Source: Gammaproteobacteria bacterium (lineage in GTDB: Bacteria > Pseudomonadota > Gammaproteobacteria > Pseudomonadales > Azotimanducaceae). Taken from it: DNA of 64,000 nucleotides. Positions 18,990 to 28,719 of the stretch are shown here, in pieces. The stretch's first letter is position 1. Every line of letters starts with the position of its first letter. The notes beneath the pieces were generated by a model that saw only the letters and a list, made by a program, of their open reading frames with translations, was not told where the DNA came from and ran no database searches. The DNA lies in contig JAPPGA010000068.1 of the NCBI GenBank assembly GCA_028821515.1, forward strand, positions 21,790-85,789, read 5' to 3'. The translations under genes and the position numbers were made by a program.

Positions 18990-19748
18990 ATGAATACAGG
19001 AAGAACGATGATTGAAACCAGGCCACTCCTGTCAATCTTCCTGCCGGCGCTCCTCGTCGCGACGATGTCCGGCTGCGACACTTTCGATAACCCCTTGCAT
19101 TGGGAAGAGACCCCGATGGCCGATGGCCTCGTCGGCACGTGGAAAGAAATCGAAGGACGGAACGCGGGACTGCACGCCAGGGTGTGGCGCGCCGACGACA
19201 AGACGTTGGGATTCGAGGTCACGTCTCCCGACAAGCCGCGCACGACCTTCCTCGCCAATGTCCTCACGTCAGACTCCGTGCATGTTCTGCAGGTGAGGAT
19301 GGACTCGTACAAGGAGTTCGATGAAGACGGCGGGTCGCCAGAGGACCAGGCGACCGGGTTCTATTTCGTGCGGATCGCCCCCTCGGAACACGGTGTGAAC
19401 ATTCATGATCTCGACGTCGACACGATGGGGAGGGTGGCAGAAAAAGAACTCGCCGCGTCGGACGTGACTATCCCGGAAGAAGCCTATGCGCGGTGCCTTC
19501 GTGACTCCATTCGGGACCGCATCTGGAAGAGAGTCCTGCTCGCCGGGCTGCTGAGCGAGCAGGAGGCGGAGGCGATTCAACGGGAAAGCGCCAGGTTGCC
19601 TGAAGCCAGGGTCGATCCATACCCGGAAATGGCGCGCCTCAGGACCTGCGTGGCCCACCGTCTCCCAAGCGAATCACTGGAGCAACTCTTCCTCGAACAC
19701 ACGGACGAGGTTTTCTCGGGCGAGACCAGCGTGTTCGTCCGCGAATAG
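18990..19748 (+). CDS. Putative lipoprotein of unknown function
   Basis: Signal peptide with lipobox-like LLVATMSGC; between lysA and dapF. Confidence 0.6.
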   Translation: MNTGRTMIETRPLLSIFLPALLVATMSGCDTFDNPLHWEETPMADGLVGTWKEIEGRNAGLHARVWRADDKTLGFEVTSPDKPRTTFLANVLTSDSVHVLQVRMDSYKEFDEDGGSPEDQATGFYFVRIAPSEHGVNIHDLDVDTMGRVAEKELAASDVTIPEEAYARCLRDSIRDRIWKRVLLAGLLSEQEAEAIQRESARLPEARVDPYPEMARLRTCVAHRLPSESLEQLFLEHTDEVFSGETSVFVRE

Positions 19749-19758
19749 GCAGACCGAG

Positions 19759-20517
19759 GTGGGCAGCATTGTCGCCATCGGCGGCGGCGCCATCCGTACG
19801 TTGGCGACCGAGCCGCTCGACCACGAGATCGTCCGCCTCGCGGGCAAGTCCCGGCCGCACGCACTTCTGATCCCCACCGCCAGCAGCGACGACCCCGATT
19901 ACACACCTGTGTTCGAGCGGGTATACGGCAGGCGACTTGGGTGTACGACGGACGTGCTCCACCTGCTCGGACGGAGGGCCGACCGGCAAGCCGTTCGCGA
20001 CAAGATCGGCCGTGCCGACATCATCTACGTGGGCGGCGGCAATACGCTCATGATGATGCGCCGGTGGCGGCACCTCGGTGTCGATGCGCTATTGCGCGCA
20101 GCGTTCGACCGCGGGGTCGTCATGTGCGGCGTCAGCGCCGGCGCGATCTGCTGGTTCGAGCGCGGCCACAGCGACTCGATGGCGTTCTACAACGCGAACG
20201 ACTGGCGCTACATCGCGGTGACCTGCCTCGGCTTCGTCAAGGGAATCGCGTGTCCCCACTACAACAGCCACACCAATGGCGTACCCCGGCGCGAGGACTT
20301 CCACCAGATGCTGAAACGGGTGAGGCAGCCGGGCCTCGCCATCGACAACAACTGCGCCGTCGCGTTCACCGATGGTGGCTTCCGCGTGTTGAGCACCAGG
20401 TGCCGCGCCAACGCGTATGCACTGTCGGTCGAGCGCGGGGAAATCACCCAGCGCAAGCTGCCCAAATCGACGCATTACATGCCCGTCGAGTCACTTCACA
20501 TGAGGCGACACCGCTGA
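19759..20517 (+). CDS. Peptidase S51 / dipeptidase E-like (class I glutamine amidotransferase-like)
   Basis: GSIVAIGGGAI; ADIIYVGGGNTLMMMRRW; GVVMCGVSAGAICWF (nucleophile elbow). Confidence 0.85.
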   Translation: MGSIVAIGGGAIRTLATEPLDHEIVRLAGKSRPHALLIPTASSDDPDYTPVFERVYGRRLGCTTDVLHLLGRRADRQAVRDKIGRADIIYVGGGNTLMMMRRWRHLGVDALLRAAFDRGVVMCGVSAGAICWFERGHSDSMAFYNANDWRYIAVTCLGFVKGIACPHYNSHTNGVPRREDFHQMLKRVRQPGLAIDNNCAVAFTDGGFRVLSTRCRANAYALSVERGEITQRKLPKSTHYMPVESLHMRRHR

Positions 20518-20568
20518 CACCGCCCAGAGCTTCCGGGTTCAGGCGCGACAAGCGACTATAATTGGCGG

Positions 20569-21408
20569 ATGAACCTCCGGTTCACGAAGATGCACGGCCT
20601 CGGCAATGACTTCATGGTCGTCGACCTGGTCACGCAGAACGTCAACCTCGATCTCAAGCTGGTCAGGAACTGGAGCGATCGCAGGACGGGCATCGGTTTC
20701 GATCAACTGCTGACGGTGCTGCCGCCGACAGTTCCCGACGCCGACTTCAAACTTCGCATATTCAACAGCGACGGCTCAGAAGCCGAACAGTGCGGCAATG
20801 GCGGGCGCTGCGTGGCGCAGTTTGTCAGGGACACCGCCCTCACCAAGAAAAGGGGACTCGCGCTGGATACGGCCGGCGGACGCATGCACACGCGCCTGCT
20901 CAGGAACGGCAACGTGCGGGTCGAGATGAATGTCCCCAGTCTCAAGGCGACCAAGGTACCGTTTCGGCCGGAACTCGCCACGAAGGAGGGTCCGGCCTTC
21001 CGGCTGGCGCTGGACGGTGCATCGGTGCAGTTCACGCCGGTCTCAATGGGCAATCCCCATGCGGTCATTATGGTGGACGATGTCGACAGGGCGCCGGTGG
21101 AATCCGTGGGCGCTGCCCTGCAGGCGTCAGACGCGTTCCCCGAAGGCGTCAACGTGGGATTCCTGCAGGCGATGAATCCGGAGAACGCGCGGCTGCGGGT
21201 GTTTGAACGCGGCGCCGGCGAGACCCGCGCTTGCGGCAGCGGAGCATGCGCGGCGATGGTCGCTGGCAACCTGCATGGATTGCTCGATCAGCGCGCCACC
21301 GTGTCGCTCCCAGGAGGCGATATCGAACTGGCCTGGCAGGGCGAGGGCAACCCGGTCGCGATGATCGGTCCAACGGCTACCGTTTACCGAGGACGTGTCC
21401 AGCTATGA
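20569..21408 (+). CDS. dapF: Diaminopimelate epimerase
   Basis: MNLRFTKMHGLGNDFMVVD; FNSDGSEAEQCGNGGRCVAQF; ETRACGSGACAAMVAG. Confidence 0.97.
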   Translation: MNLRFTKMHGLGNDFMVVDLVTQNVNLDLKLVRNWSDRRTGIGFDQLLTVLPPTVPDADFKLRIFNSDGSEAEQCGNGGRCVAQFVRDTALTKKRGLALDTAGGRMHTRLLRNGNVRVEMNVPSLKATKVPFRPELATKEGPAFRLALDGASVQFTPVSMGNPHAVIMVDDVDRAPVESVGAALQASDAFPEGVNVGFLQAMNPENARLRVFERGAGETRACGSGACAAMVAGNLHGLLDQRATVSLPGGDIELAWQGEGNPVAMIGPTATVYRGRVQL

Positions 21409-21433
21409 TGGTGGCGCCCGACAGGAAACACCC

Positions 21434-22338
<905 letters not shown>

Positions 22339-22342
<4 letters not shown>

Positions 22343-23031
22343 TCAGGCTCGTCACCTTCGATCTCGACAACACGCTTTGGGAAACGGACAACACGATCCG
22401 CCGGGCGGAATCCGAAATGCGCGCCGTGTTCAGCCGGCGGGTGCCGGACTTTTCGGATCGGTTTGACTTTCATGCGACCCAGGCGCTGCGCGAGCAGGTG
22501 ATCGCGGACACGCCGGAGATCGCGCACGATGTTTCAAGATTGAGAACAGAGGTTCTGTTCCGCGCCGCGCGGGAGTGCGGCTGCAGCGAAGACGACGCCC
22601 GCGCCTACGCGGAAGAGGCCTTCGACGTATTCCTGGATGCCCGTCATCGCATCTCGTACCTGGATGGAGCGCTCGACCTGCTGAAGACCCTCAAGCCCCG
22701 CTACATCCTGGTCTCGCTCACCAATGGCAATGCCGATTTCCTGCGGCTTGGCCTCGACCGGTTCTTCTCGTTCGGCTTTACCGCCGCGGACGTGGGGGCC
22801 ATGAAGCCGCATCGCGCGATGTTCGATGCCGCGCTTGAGCAAGCCGGAATCGCTGCGAGTAACGCTGTCCACGTAGGCGACCAGCCGATCGACGACGTGC
22901 AGGGCGCAAAAGACGTCGGCATGCACACGATCTGGTTCAACCCCCAAGGCGCGAAGGACCCCGTGGGCGCCAGTGCGCAGGTCAGCCGGCTACGGGAGAT
23001 CCCGCGGGCCATCGCGCGGCTGGAAGACTGA
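22339..23031 (+). CDS. HAD-IA family hydrolase (YigB-like)
   Basis: VTFDLDNTLWETDNTI; YILVSLTNGNADF; HVGDQPIDDVQGAKDVGM; overlaps xerC stop (GTGA). Confidence 0.88.
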
Positions 23032-23148
23032 CAAACGGGCCCCAGCTCCGCGTCCGTGAGCACCCGGGCACGCCGCAAGATCGAAAGGTCCCAACCCGGC
23101 ATCGACTCTCCCAGTCACATCGCCGGCACCCGCCGGCCGCGCCCCGTC

Positions 23149-24576
23149 TCAGGCCTGCATGTCCTCGAGTTCCACGCCCCTGGTCTCGTGCACGAGGAAG
23201 TACACGAACGCGATCGAGACGAAGGCCGCCGCCGCGTAGAGGCCGTAGGTCCCGCCGAGACCGATCGTCGCCAGGAGGACGGGGAACGTGAGGGTCACCC
23301 CGAAGTTCGCCAGCCATTGCGCCAGTCCGCTCACCGCGAGTCCGGATCCCCGCAGTTGATTGGGGAACATCTCCGACAGCATCACCCACATCACCGGGCC
23401 CCACGAAAAGTTGAAGATCACGACATAGGCGTTGGCGGCTATCAGCGCGGCGAGCCCCATCTGGTCCGATAGTTCGAGCGTGCCCCCGGCCGAAACCATT
23501 GCGCTACCGAAAACGACCACCAGCGTCGACAGGGTGACGGCCATGCCAATGCTGCCGAAGAGAAGGATCGGCTTGCGGCCGATGCGATCGATGAGAACCA
23601 CCGTCGCGATGCAGGCCGCTATGCTGACCCCGCCCGAGAAGACGTTGATCAGGAGCGCATCGCTCTCGGCAAAACCGGCCGACTGCCACAGGACGGCACC
23701 GTAGTAGAAGACCACGTTGATGCCCACCAGTTGCTGGAACGTCGCGAGGGCGACCCCCACCCATACCAAGCGCTTGAGCCCGATCCGCCTGTCGACCACG
23801 TCCCGCAGGCTCGGCGCATGGTGGTCGCTGGCCAGCGAGTCGTAGATCTCCCGTTCCTTGGCCTCGGCCGCCGGTCCGAGCAGCCTGGTGAGCACCCGTA
23901 GGGCGCGGTCCCGCTGCCCGCTGGCGACGAGAAATCGGGGGCTTTCCGGGATGAAGAGCAACGTCACCAGGAAGATGGATGCGGGAACCATTTCCACCCA
24001 GAACATCCAGCGCCACGCTTCGAATCCCCAGGCGAGGTCGTTTATCGCACTGCCGGCGAATTGGGCGATCAGGTAGTTGCTGACGAAAGCGATGAAAAGG
24101 CCGGTGATGATCGCTATCTGCTGCAGGGTCGCGAGCGAACCCCGGTAGTGAGCTGGCGCGACTTCGCTGATGTAGGCAGGCGAGAGGATGCTCGAGGCGC
24201 CGACGGCGAGGCCGCCGAGGATCCGCCAGAAGACGAATTCAGCGGACGTCTCGGCGACGCCAGAGCCCCAGGCGCTGGCGACGAAAAACACGGCGGCCAC
24301 GACGAGTATGTTGCGGCGTCCGAAACGGTCAGCCAGGTTGCCGGCGATGAAGGCGCCCGCTGCGCAGCCGAGCAGCATCGACGCGACGTTGAACCCGGTA
24401 CCCACGCTGTCGGAGTCGAACGCGATGCGCAGGCCGTCCACAGTGCCATTGATCACGCCGCTGTCGAAGCCGAACAGGAACCCGCCAAGGGTGGCCACGA
24501 CGGAGATCAGGACGATGAACGGGAGATTGCTGGTGTCGTTGCTCAAGGGCGGTTTCTCGGCGGGTTGCACGGTCAC
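23149..24576 (-). CDS. Sugar-porter family MFS transporter
   Basis: GGFLFGFDSGVINGTVDGL; NLADRFGRRNILV; WWRWM-like region; FIPESPRFLVASGQRDRALRVLTRL. Confidence 0.92.
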   Translation of the reverse strand: MTVQPAEKPPLSNDTSNLPFIVLISVVATLGGFLFGFDSGVINGTVDGLRIAFDSDSVGTGFNVASMLLGCAAGAFIAGNLADRFGRRNILVVAAVFFVASAWGSGVAETSAEFVFWRILGGLAVGASSILSPAYISEVAPAHYRGSLATLQQIAIITGLFIAFVSNYLIAQFAGSAINDLAWGFEAWRWMFWVEMVPASIFLVTLLFIPESPRFLVASGQRDRALRVLTRLLGPAAEAKEREIYDSLASDHHAPSLRDVVDRRIGLKRLVWVGVALATFQQLVGINVVFYYGAVLWQSAGFAESDALLINVFSGGVSIAACIATVVLIDRIGRKPILLFGSIGMAVTLSTLVVVFGSAMVSAGGTLELSDQMGLAALIAANAYVVIFNFSWGPVMWVMLSEMFPNQLRGSGLAVSGLAQWLANFGVTLTFPVLLATIGLGGTYGLYAAAAFVSIAFVYFLVHETRGVELEDMQA

Positions 24577-24688
24577 AGTATCGATTCCAAGGCCAGGGCG
24601 ATGCCCAGAAAGGAAAAGAACCCGGCCACATGCTATTGCCTTGGCTTTGAAGTCATCAAGGGAGGGAAACCCCGATCTTCGCCTCAGC

Positions 24689-24796
24689 TCAAATGCCTTC
24701 CAGAAGGTGACGCAGAAAGTCGGTGTCGGCAGCCGTGAAGTGATCGCCTCGGTAAGGGTCTATAGCCAAGGGCTCGCGAACGGTACGCGCAATTGC
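24689..24796 (-). pseudogene. Possible C-terminal gene remnant
   Basis: Between in-frame stops: AIARTVREPLAIDPYRGDHFTAADTDFLRHLLEGI*; protein-like composition but no start or upstream partner. Confidence 0.25.
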
Positions 24797-24952
24797 CTAC
24801 CAGGATTGCGGCTTCGCGCCATCGAACGCCGGTCAACGACTTCTTACACTGAACGCAACACCGCGCCATCCGACTGACCTGGCGACGTCGGCGGTGCATT
24901 CCCGCACGGCACCTCGCGGGCGGGATGTCTTTTCGACCGCTTGCAGGAAGTC

Positions 24953-26509
24953 ATGGACAACGTCGTCAAGCTGCACGATACCTACGGGGACGCGTCGAAG
25001 TCCGCCAGGTACACCCGTATCCACACGCGCGCCCAAGACGGCATCGAAACTCCCGCCGTGACGATCGAGGCCCATCGGCCGGGAGGTGCGCCCGCATTCT
25101 CCCTCGTCGGCATGCCCCAGACGGCGGTTCGCGAAGCCCGGGACCGCGTCAAGAGCGCGCTCAAGACGACGCGGCTCGAGTTCCCGAGGGGACAGCTCGT
25201 GGTCAACCTTGCGCCTGCGGATCTCGCCAAACTGGGTGGCCGCTACGACCTCGCCATCGCCATGAGCATCCTGGCGGAAACAAACCAGGTGCCCGGCCGC
25301 CACCTCGAACACCTCGAATTCATCGGTGAACTGTCGCTCTACGGCGAGGTGCGGCGCGTCCGGGGTTGTTTCGGAGCGGCGCTCGCGGCTCAGAACGCCG
25401 GGCGCGGGCTCGTGTTTCCCTCGGCCAATGCAGCCGAGTTGGCCGGTCTCGTGGATACGCCGCTGTACCCGGTCGAATCCCTGGCCCACGCGGTGGCGAT
25501 CACGCGAGCCGAAGACCCGGTTCCGTGGTCTCCACCTGAGCGAATCGCACCATCGCGCAGCGAGCGGATGTCGCTTGACGACGTCAAGGGTCAACTGGCC
25601 GCGAAACGCGCACTCGTGATCGCCGCGGCGGGCGGCCATCACCTCCTCATGCGCGGGCCGCCGGGCTGCGGAAAGACCATGCTAGCGAAACGCTTGGTCA
25701 ACCTCATGCCCGCCCTGACGCGGGCGGAAGCGATCGAAGTCGCCAACGTCTACTCCGTGGCGGGCAGGGACCGTCCCTCCGGCGATTTACGACCGTTTCG
25801 CGACCCCCACCACACGGCCTCCACCGCTGCCCTCGTCGGCGGTGGCGCAACAGTGGCCCCTGGCGAGTTGACGCTGGCGCATCACGGTGTGCTGTTTCTC
25901 GACGAGTTGCCCGAGTTCCGGCGCGATGCCCTCGAAGCGCTGCGCGAGCCGCTGGAGTCGGCACAGGTCGTGATCGCACGCGTGCACCAGAAATGCCGGC
26001 TGCCAGCGAGCTTTCAGTTCGTCGCCGCCATGAATCCTTGCCCCTCTGGGTTTGTCTGCGACGAGAAAGACTGCCGCTGCACGCCGCAGCAGATTCACCG
26101 GTACCGCAGCCGTCTCTCGGGTCCCCTGCTGGACCGGATCGACCTCACGGTAGAGCTGGCGCCGGTCACGGAAGACGAACTGTGGAACGGCGGATCGCTC
26201 GGTCCCGATGAGGCCACCTCTCGCCGCGAGATCGAGGTCGCTCGCGACATCCAGCTTCGCCGAAACCGAAAGTACAACCGGGAACTCGACGCCCCCGACG
26301 TCGAGCGATACTGTGCCCTCGACCCGGCGGGGCAAGACCTCCTGCGTCGCGCGGTCGAGAGCTACAAGCTGTCAGCCCGCGCAATCCACCGCGTGCAAAA
26401 AGTGGCCCGCACCATCGCGGACCTGGCCGAAGAAAGGGACATCGGGGCCTCCCATGTGGCGCAGGCACTGAAATATCGGGCCGATTCGTCAGACGCGCCA
26501 GACGAATAG
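24953..26509 (+). CDS. comM: YifB/ComM family Mg-chelatase-like AAA ATPase
   Basis: PAFSLVGMPQTAVREARDRVKSAL; HHLLMRGPPGCGKTMLAKRL; MNPCPSGF...CRCTPQQIHRYRSRLSGPLLDRIDL. Confidence 0.93.
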   Translation: MDNVVKLHDTYGDASKSARYTRIHTRAQDGIETPAVTIEAHRPGGAPAFSLVGMPQTAVREARDRVKSALKTTRLEFPRGQLVVNLAPADLAKLGGRYDLAIAMSILAETNQVPGRHLEHLEFIGELSLYGEVRRVRGCFGAALAAQNAGRGLVFPSANAAELAGLVDTPLYPVESLAHAVAITRAEDPVPWSPPERIAPSRSERMSLDDVKGQLAAKRALVIAAAGGHHLLMRGPPGCGKTMLAKRLVNLMPALTRAEAIEVANVYSVAGRDRPSGDLRPFRDPHHTASTAALVGGGATVAPGELTLAHHGVLFLDELPEFRRDALEALREPLESAQVVIARVHQKCRLPASFQFVAAMNPCPSGFVCDEKDCRCTPQQIHRYRSRLSGPLLDRIDLTVELAPVTEDELWNGGSLGPDEATSRREIEVARDIQLRRNRKYNRELDAPDVERYCALDPAGQDLLRRAVESYKLSARAIHRVQKVARTIADLAEERDIGASHVAQALKYRADSSDAPDE

Positions 26510-26527
26510 GACCAGGAAGGAAGTGGC

Positions 26528-26695
26528 GTGAACCAAGAAGAGGAGCGAGCGGCCAAGGAGTTGAGGAACCTTGATGCTGCCTCCGTTAAACTGGAAGCAG
26601 AAGCGAATAAATTCGCCGCCGAAGCGAAGAAGCTGGACGCGGAAGGGCGCAAGATCGAGCGGACTGCGTACACGGACGCAGTCAAGTTAGGCTAG
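26528..26695 (+). CDS. Small Ala/Glu/Lys-rich coiled-coil protein (55 aa), possibly truncated
   Basis: AGGAAGG ribosome-binding site then GTG; MNQEEERAAKELRNLDAASVKLEAEANKFAAEAKKLDAEGRKIERTAYTDAVKLG*; the TAG stop is the first bases of repeat copy B. Confidence 0.5.
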   Translation: MNQEEERAAKELRNLDAASVKLEAEANKFAAEAKKLDAEGRKIERTAYTDAVKLG

Positions 26696-26808
26696 GGGCC
26701 CGCGCCGTAGAACGGCACGCGAGTGCCGATCAAGGCGCGGGACCGTAGGTGGGCTTGGGCGGGGGTGAAACACGGCGTGCCCGAAGGGCCGGCGGATTTC
26801 ATGGCTCG
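26692..26808 (+). repeat. Dispersed GTAG-hairpin (REP-like) repeat, copy B
   Basis: CTAGGGGCCCGCGCCGTAGAACGGCACgcgaGTGCCGATCAAGGCGCGGGACCGTAGGTGGGCTTGGGCGGGGGTGAAACACGGCGTGCCCGAAGGGCCGGCGGATTTCATGGC. Confidence 0.88.
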
Positions 26809-26877
26809 CGGCATTCGCCACGATTCTTGCCGCGCTGCAGGTCGCTAATGCGTTGGGTTGGCTATAAGGAGGAGAGC

Positions 26878-27009
26878 ATGTCATTCGACAGGCACGAGAT
26901 TCTGCCGAGCGGGCTCAAGGTCGATCGTCACCGGTGGTATTTCGCCAAGCTGGTGATCGCTGTAGTCATAGGCGCAGTCGCGGCGATCGTGGTCCACTCG
27001 CTCCTGTAA
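26878..27009 (+). CDS. Small single-transmembrane protein (43 aa)
   Basis: AAGGAGGAGAGC ribosome-binding site then ATG; MSFDRHEILPSGLKVDRHRWYFAKLVIAVVIGAVAAIVVHSLL. Confidence 0.5.
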   Translation: MSFDRHEILPSGLKVDRHRWYFAKLVIAVVIGAVAAIVVHSLL

Positions 27010-27141
27010 CGCGAAGTTCTCCCCCTAAAGCAAACTCTCCGAGGACCAGTCCACCGCCTCATCCGCCGCTGCGCCCTTGCGCTGGCTGGCTGTCACTCCC
27101 AAACTTAGCCGTTTGCGAATTCAACAAACGTAGGGGAAGGC

Positions 27142-28689
27142 ATGGCCATCGTCGAGACGCGCTACGGCAAAGTAGAGGGGTACAGCAGCAACGGTATCCA
27201 GGGTTTCAGGGGCATTCCCTTTGCGGCCCCTCCCGTGGGAGAGCGGCGCTGGATGCCACCAGAGCCGCCCGAACCCTGGGCCGGCGTGCGTGACGCGAAA
27301 GACTGGGGCAAGCAGGCGTGGCAGGCGGCTTCGCCGGGCGAGGGCCCGCTGAAGTTCGTGTTCAACGCTGCCAACGCCGAGAAGCGCGACGAGGACTGCC
27401 TACAGCTCAACGTCTGGACGCCGGGCCTCGACGACGCCAAGCGCCCCGTCCTGATGTGGATCCACGGCGGTGGTTTCTCCGGTGGCACCGGAGGCACGCC
27501 CGTCTACGACGGCGAGATCATGTCCAGGCGCGGCGACGTGGTGGTGGTCACGATCAACTACCGGATAGGCCCGCTGGGATTCCTCAACCTGAACGGGGTG
27601 ACGGGCGGGCGCATTCCGTCGACCGGGAACGAGGGGTTGCTGGACCAGGTCGAAGCACTGAAATGGATCCGCGACAACATCGCGACGTTCGGCGGAGATC
27701 CCGGCAACGTCACCATCATGGGCGAGTCGGCCGGCGCCATGAGCGTCGGTGCGCTGCTGGCGTTTGCGCCGGCGAAGGGACTCATTCACCGGGCCATGCC
27801 GATCAGTGGTGCGGCGAGCACCGCGAACACGCTCGAACGGGCGGAAGCGATCGGAGAGGGCATCGTGCAGCAACTCGGCCTGTCCGGTAACGATGTCGAC
27901 AAGCTGATCGCGCTGGAGCCGGACGCGCTGTTGCAAGGCGCCATGGGGTTCAGGCTGCCGGAAGGCGGCATGAGCTTCGCGCCGGTCATCGACGGCAACC
28001 AACTTGCCGAATTGCCGCTGGACGCGATCCGGGGCGGCGTCGCGGACGGCATTCCGGTCCTGGTGGGCACGCAGCGAGACGAGTGGCGGCTGTTCGTCTG
28101 CCGAGGCGCGCTGGCGGCGGATCTCGACGAGACCAGGTTGGTAACCGAAGTTTCGAAAGTCGTCGAAGACGCGCAGGGCGTGATTGAAGGCTACCGACAG
28201 ATCCTTGGCGGTCGAGGCCACCCGACCGACGTGGTTTCAATCCTGGCGGCGATCGAGACCGGCCGAAAGATGCGCATACCGTCGATCGAACTGGCCGAGG
28301 CCATGGCGGCGCGAGGACAGCCGGCGTGGCAGTACGTGTTCACCCATGAGTCGCCCTGGGATGGCGGATACCTGATGGCGTCGCACGCGATCTTCATCGG
28401 CTTCCTTTTCGGCACGCATGACTACAGCGGCGAGAGCGCCGAGTTCTTCGGCCGGGGCGAGGCCGCCGACGCGCTCTCGGGGCACCTGCAGGACGCGGTG
28501 ATCAATCTTGCCAGGAACGGCAATCCCCGCACCGATGCGCTTGCGGACTGGGTCCCCTACGACACGCAAACACGCTCAACCGCCGTCTTCGGCCATCCGG
28601 TGGAGGTCGCGAGCGCTCCGTTCGATGAAGAGCGCCTGCTCTGGGCGAACCACCCCGTCGGACTGCCGTTCGGACCCGACAGGCAGTAG
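27142..28689 (+). CDS. Type-B carboxylesterase/lipase
   Basis: GIPFAAPPVGERRW; VLMWIHGGGFSGG; VTIMGESAGAMSVGALLA. Confidence 0.93.
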   Translation: MAIVETRYGKVEGYSSNGIQGFRGIPFAAPPVGERRWMPPEPPEPWAGVRDAKDWGKQAWQAASPGEGPLKFVFNAANAEKRDEDCLQLNVWTPGLDDAKRPVLMWIHGGGFSGGTGGTPVYDGEIMSRRGDVVVVTINYRIGPLGFLNLNGVTGGRIPSTGNEGLLDQVEALKWIRDNIATFGGDPGNVTIMGESAGAMSVGALLAFAPAKGLIHRAMPISGAASTANTLERAEAIGEGIVQQLGLSGNDVDKLIALEPDALLQGAMGFRLPEGGMSFAPVIDGNQLAELPLDAIRGGVADGIPVLVGTQRDEWRLFVCRGALAADLDETRLVTEVSKVVEDAQGVIEGYRQILGGRGHPTDVVSILAAIETGRKMRIPSIELAEAMAARGQPAWQYVFTHESPWDGGYLMASHAIFIGFLFGTHDYSGESAEFFGRGEAADALSGHLQDAVINLARNGNPRTDALADWVPYDTQTRSTAVFGHPVEVASAPFDEERLLWANHPVGLPFGPDRQ

Positions 28690-28719
28690 TTCCGAATCGG
28701 CCCTGTTTGCGCTCGCCGC

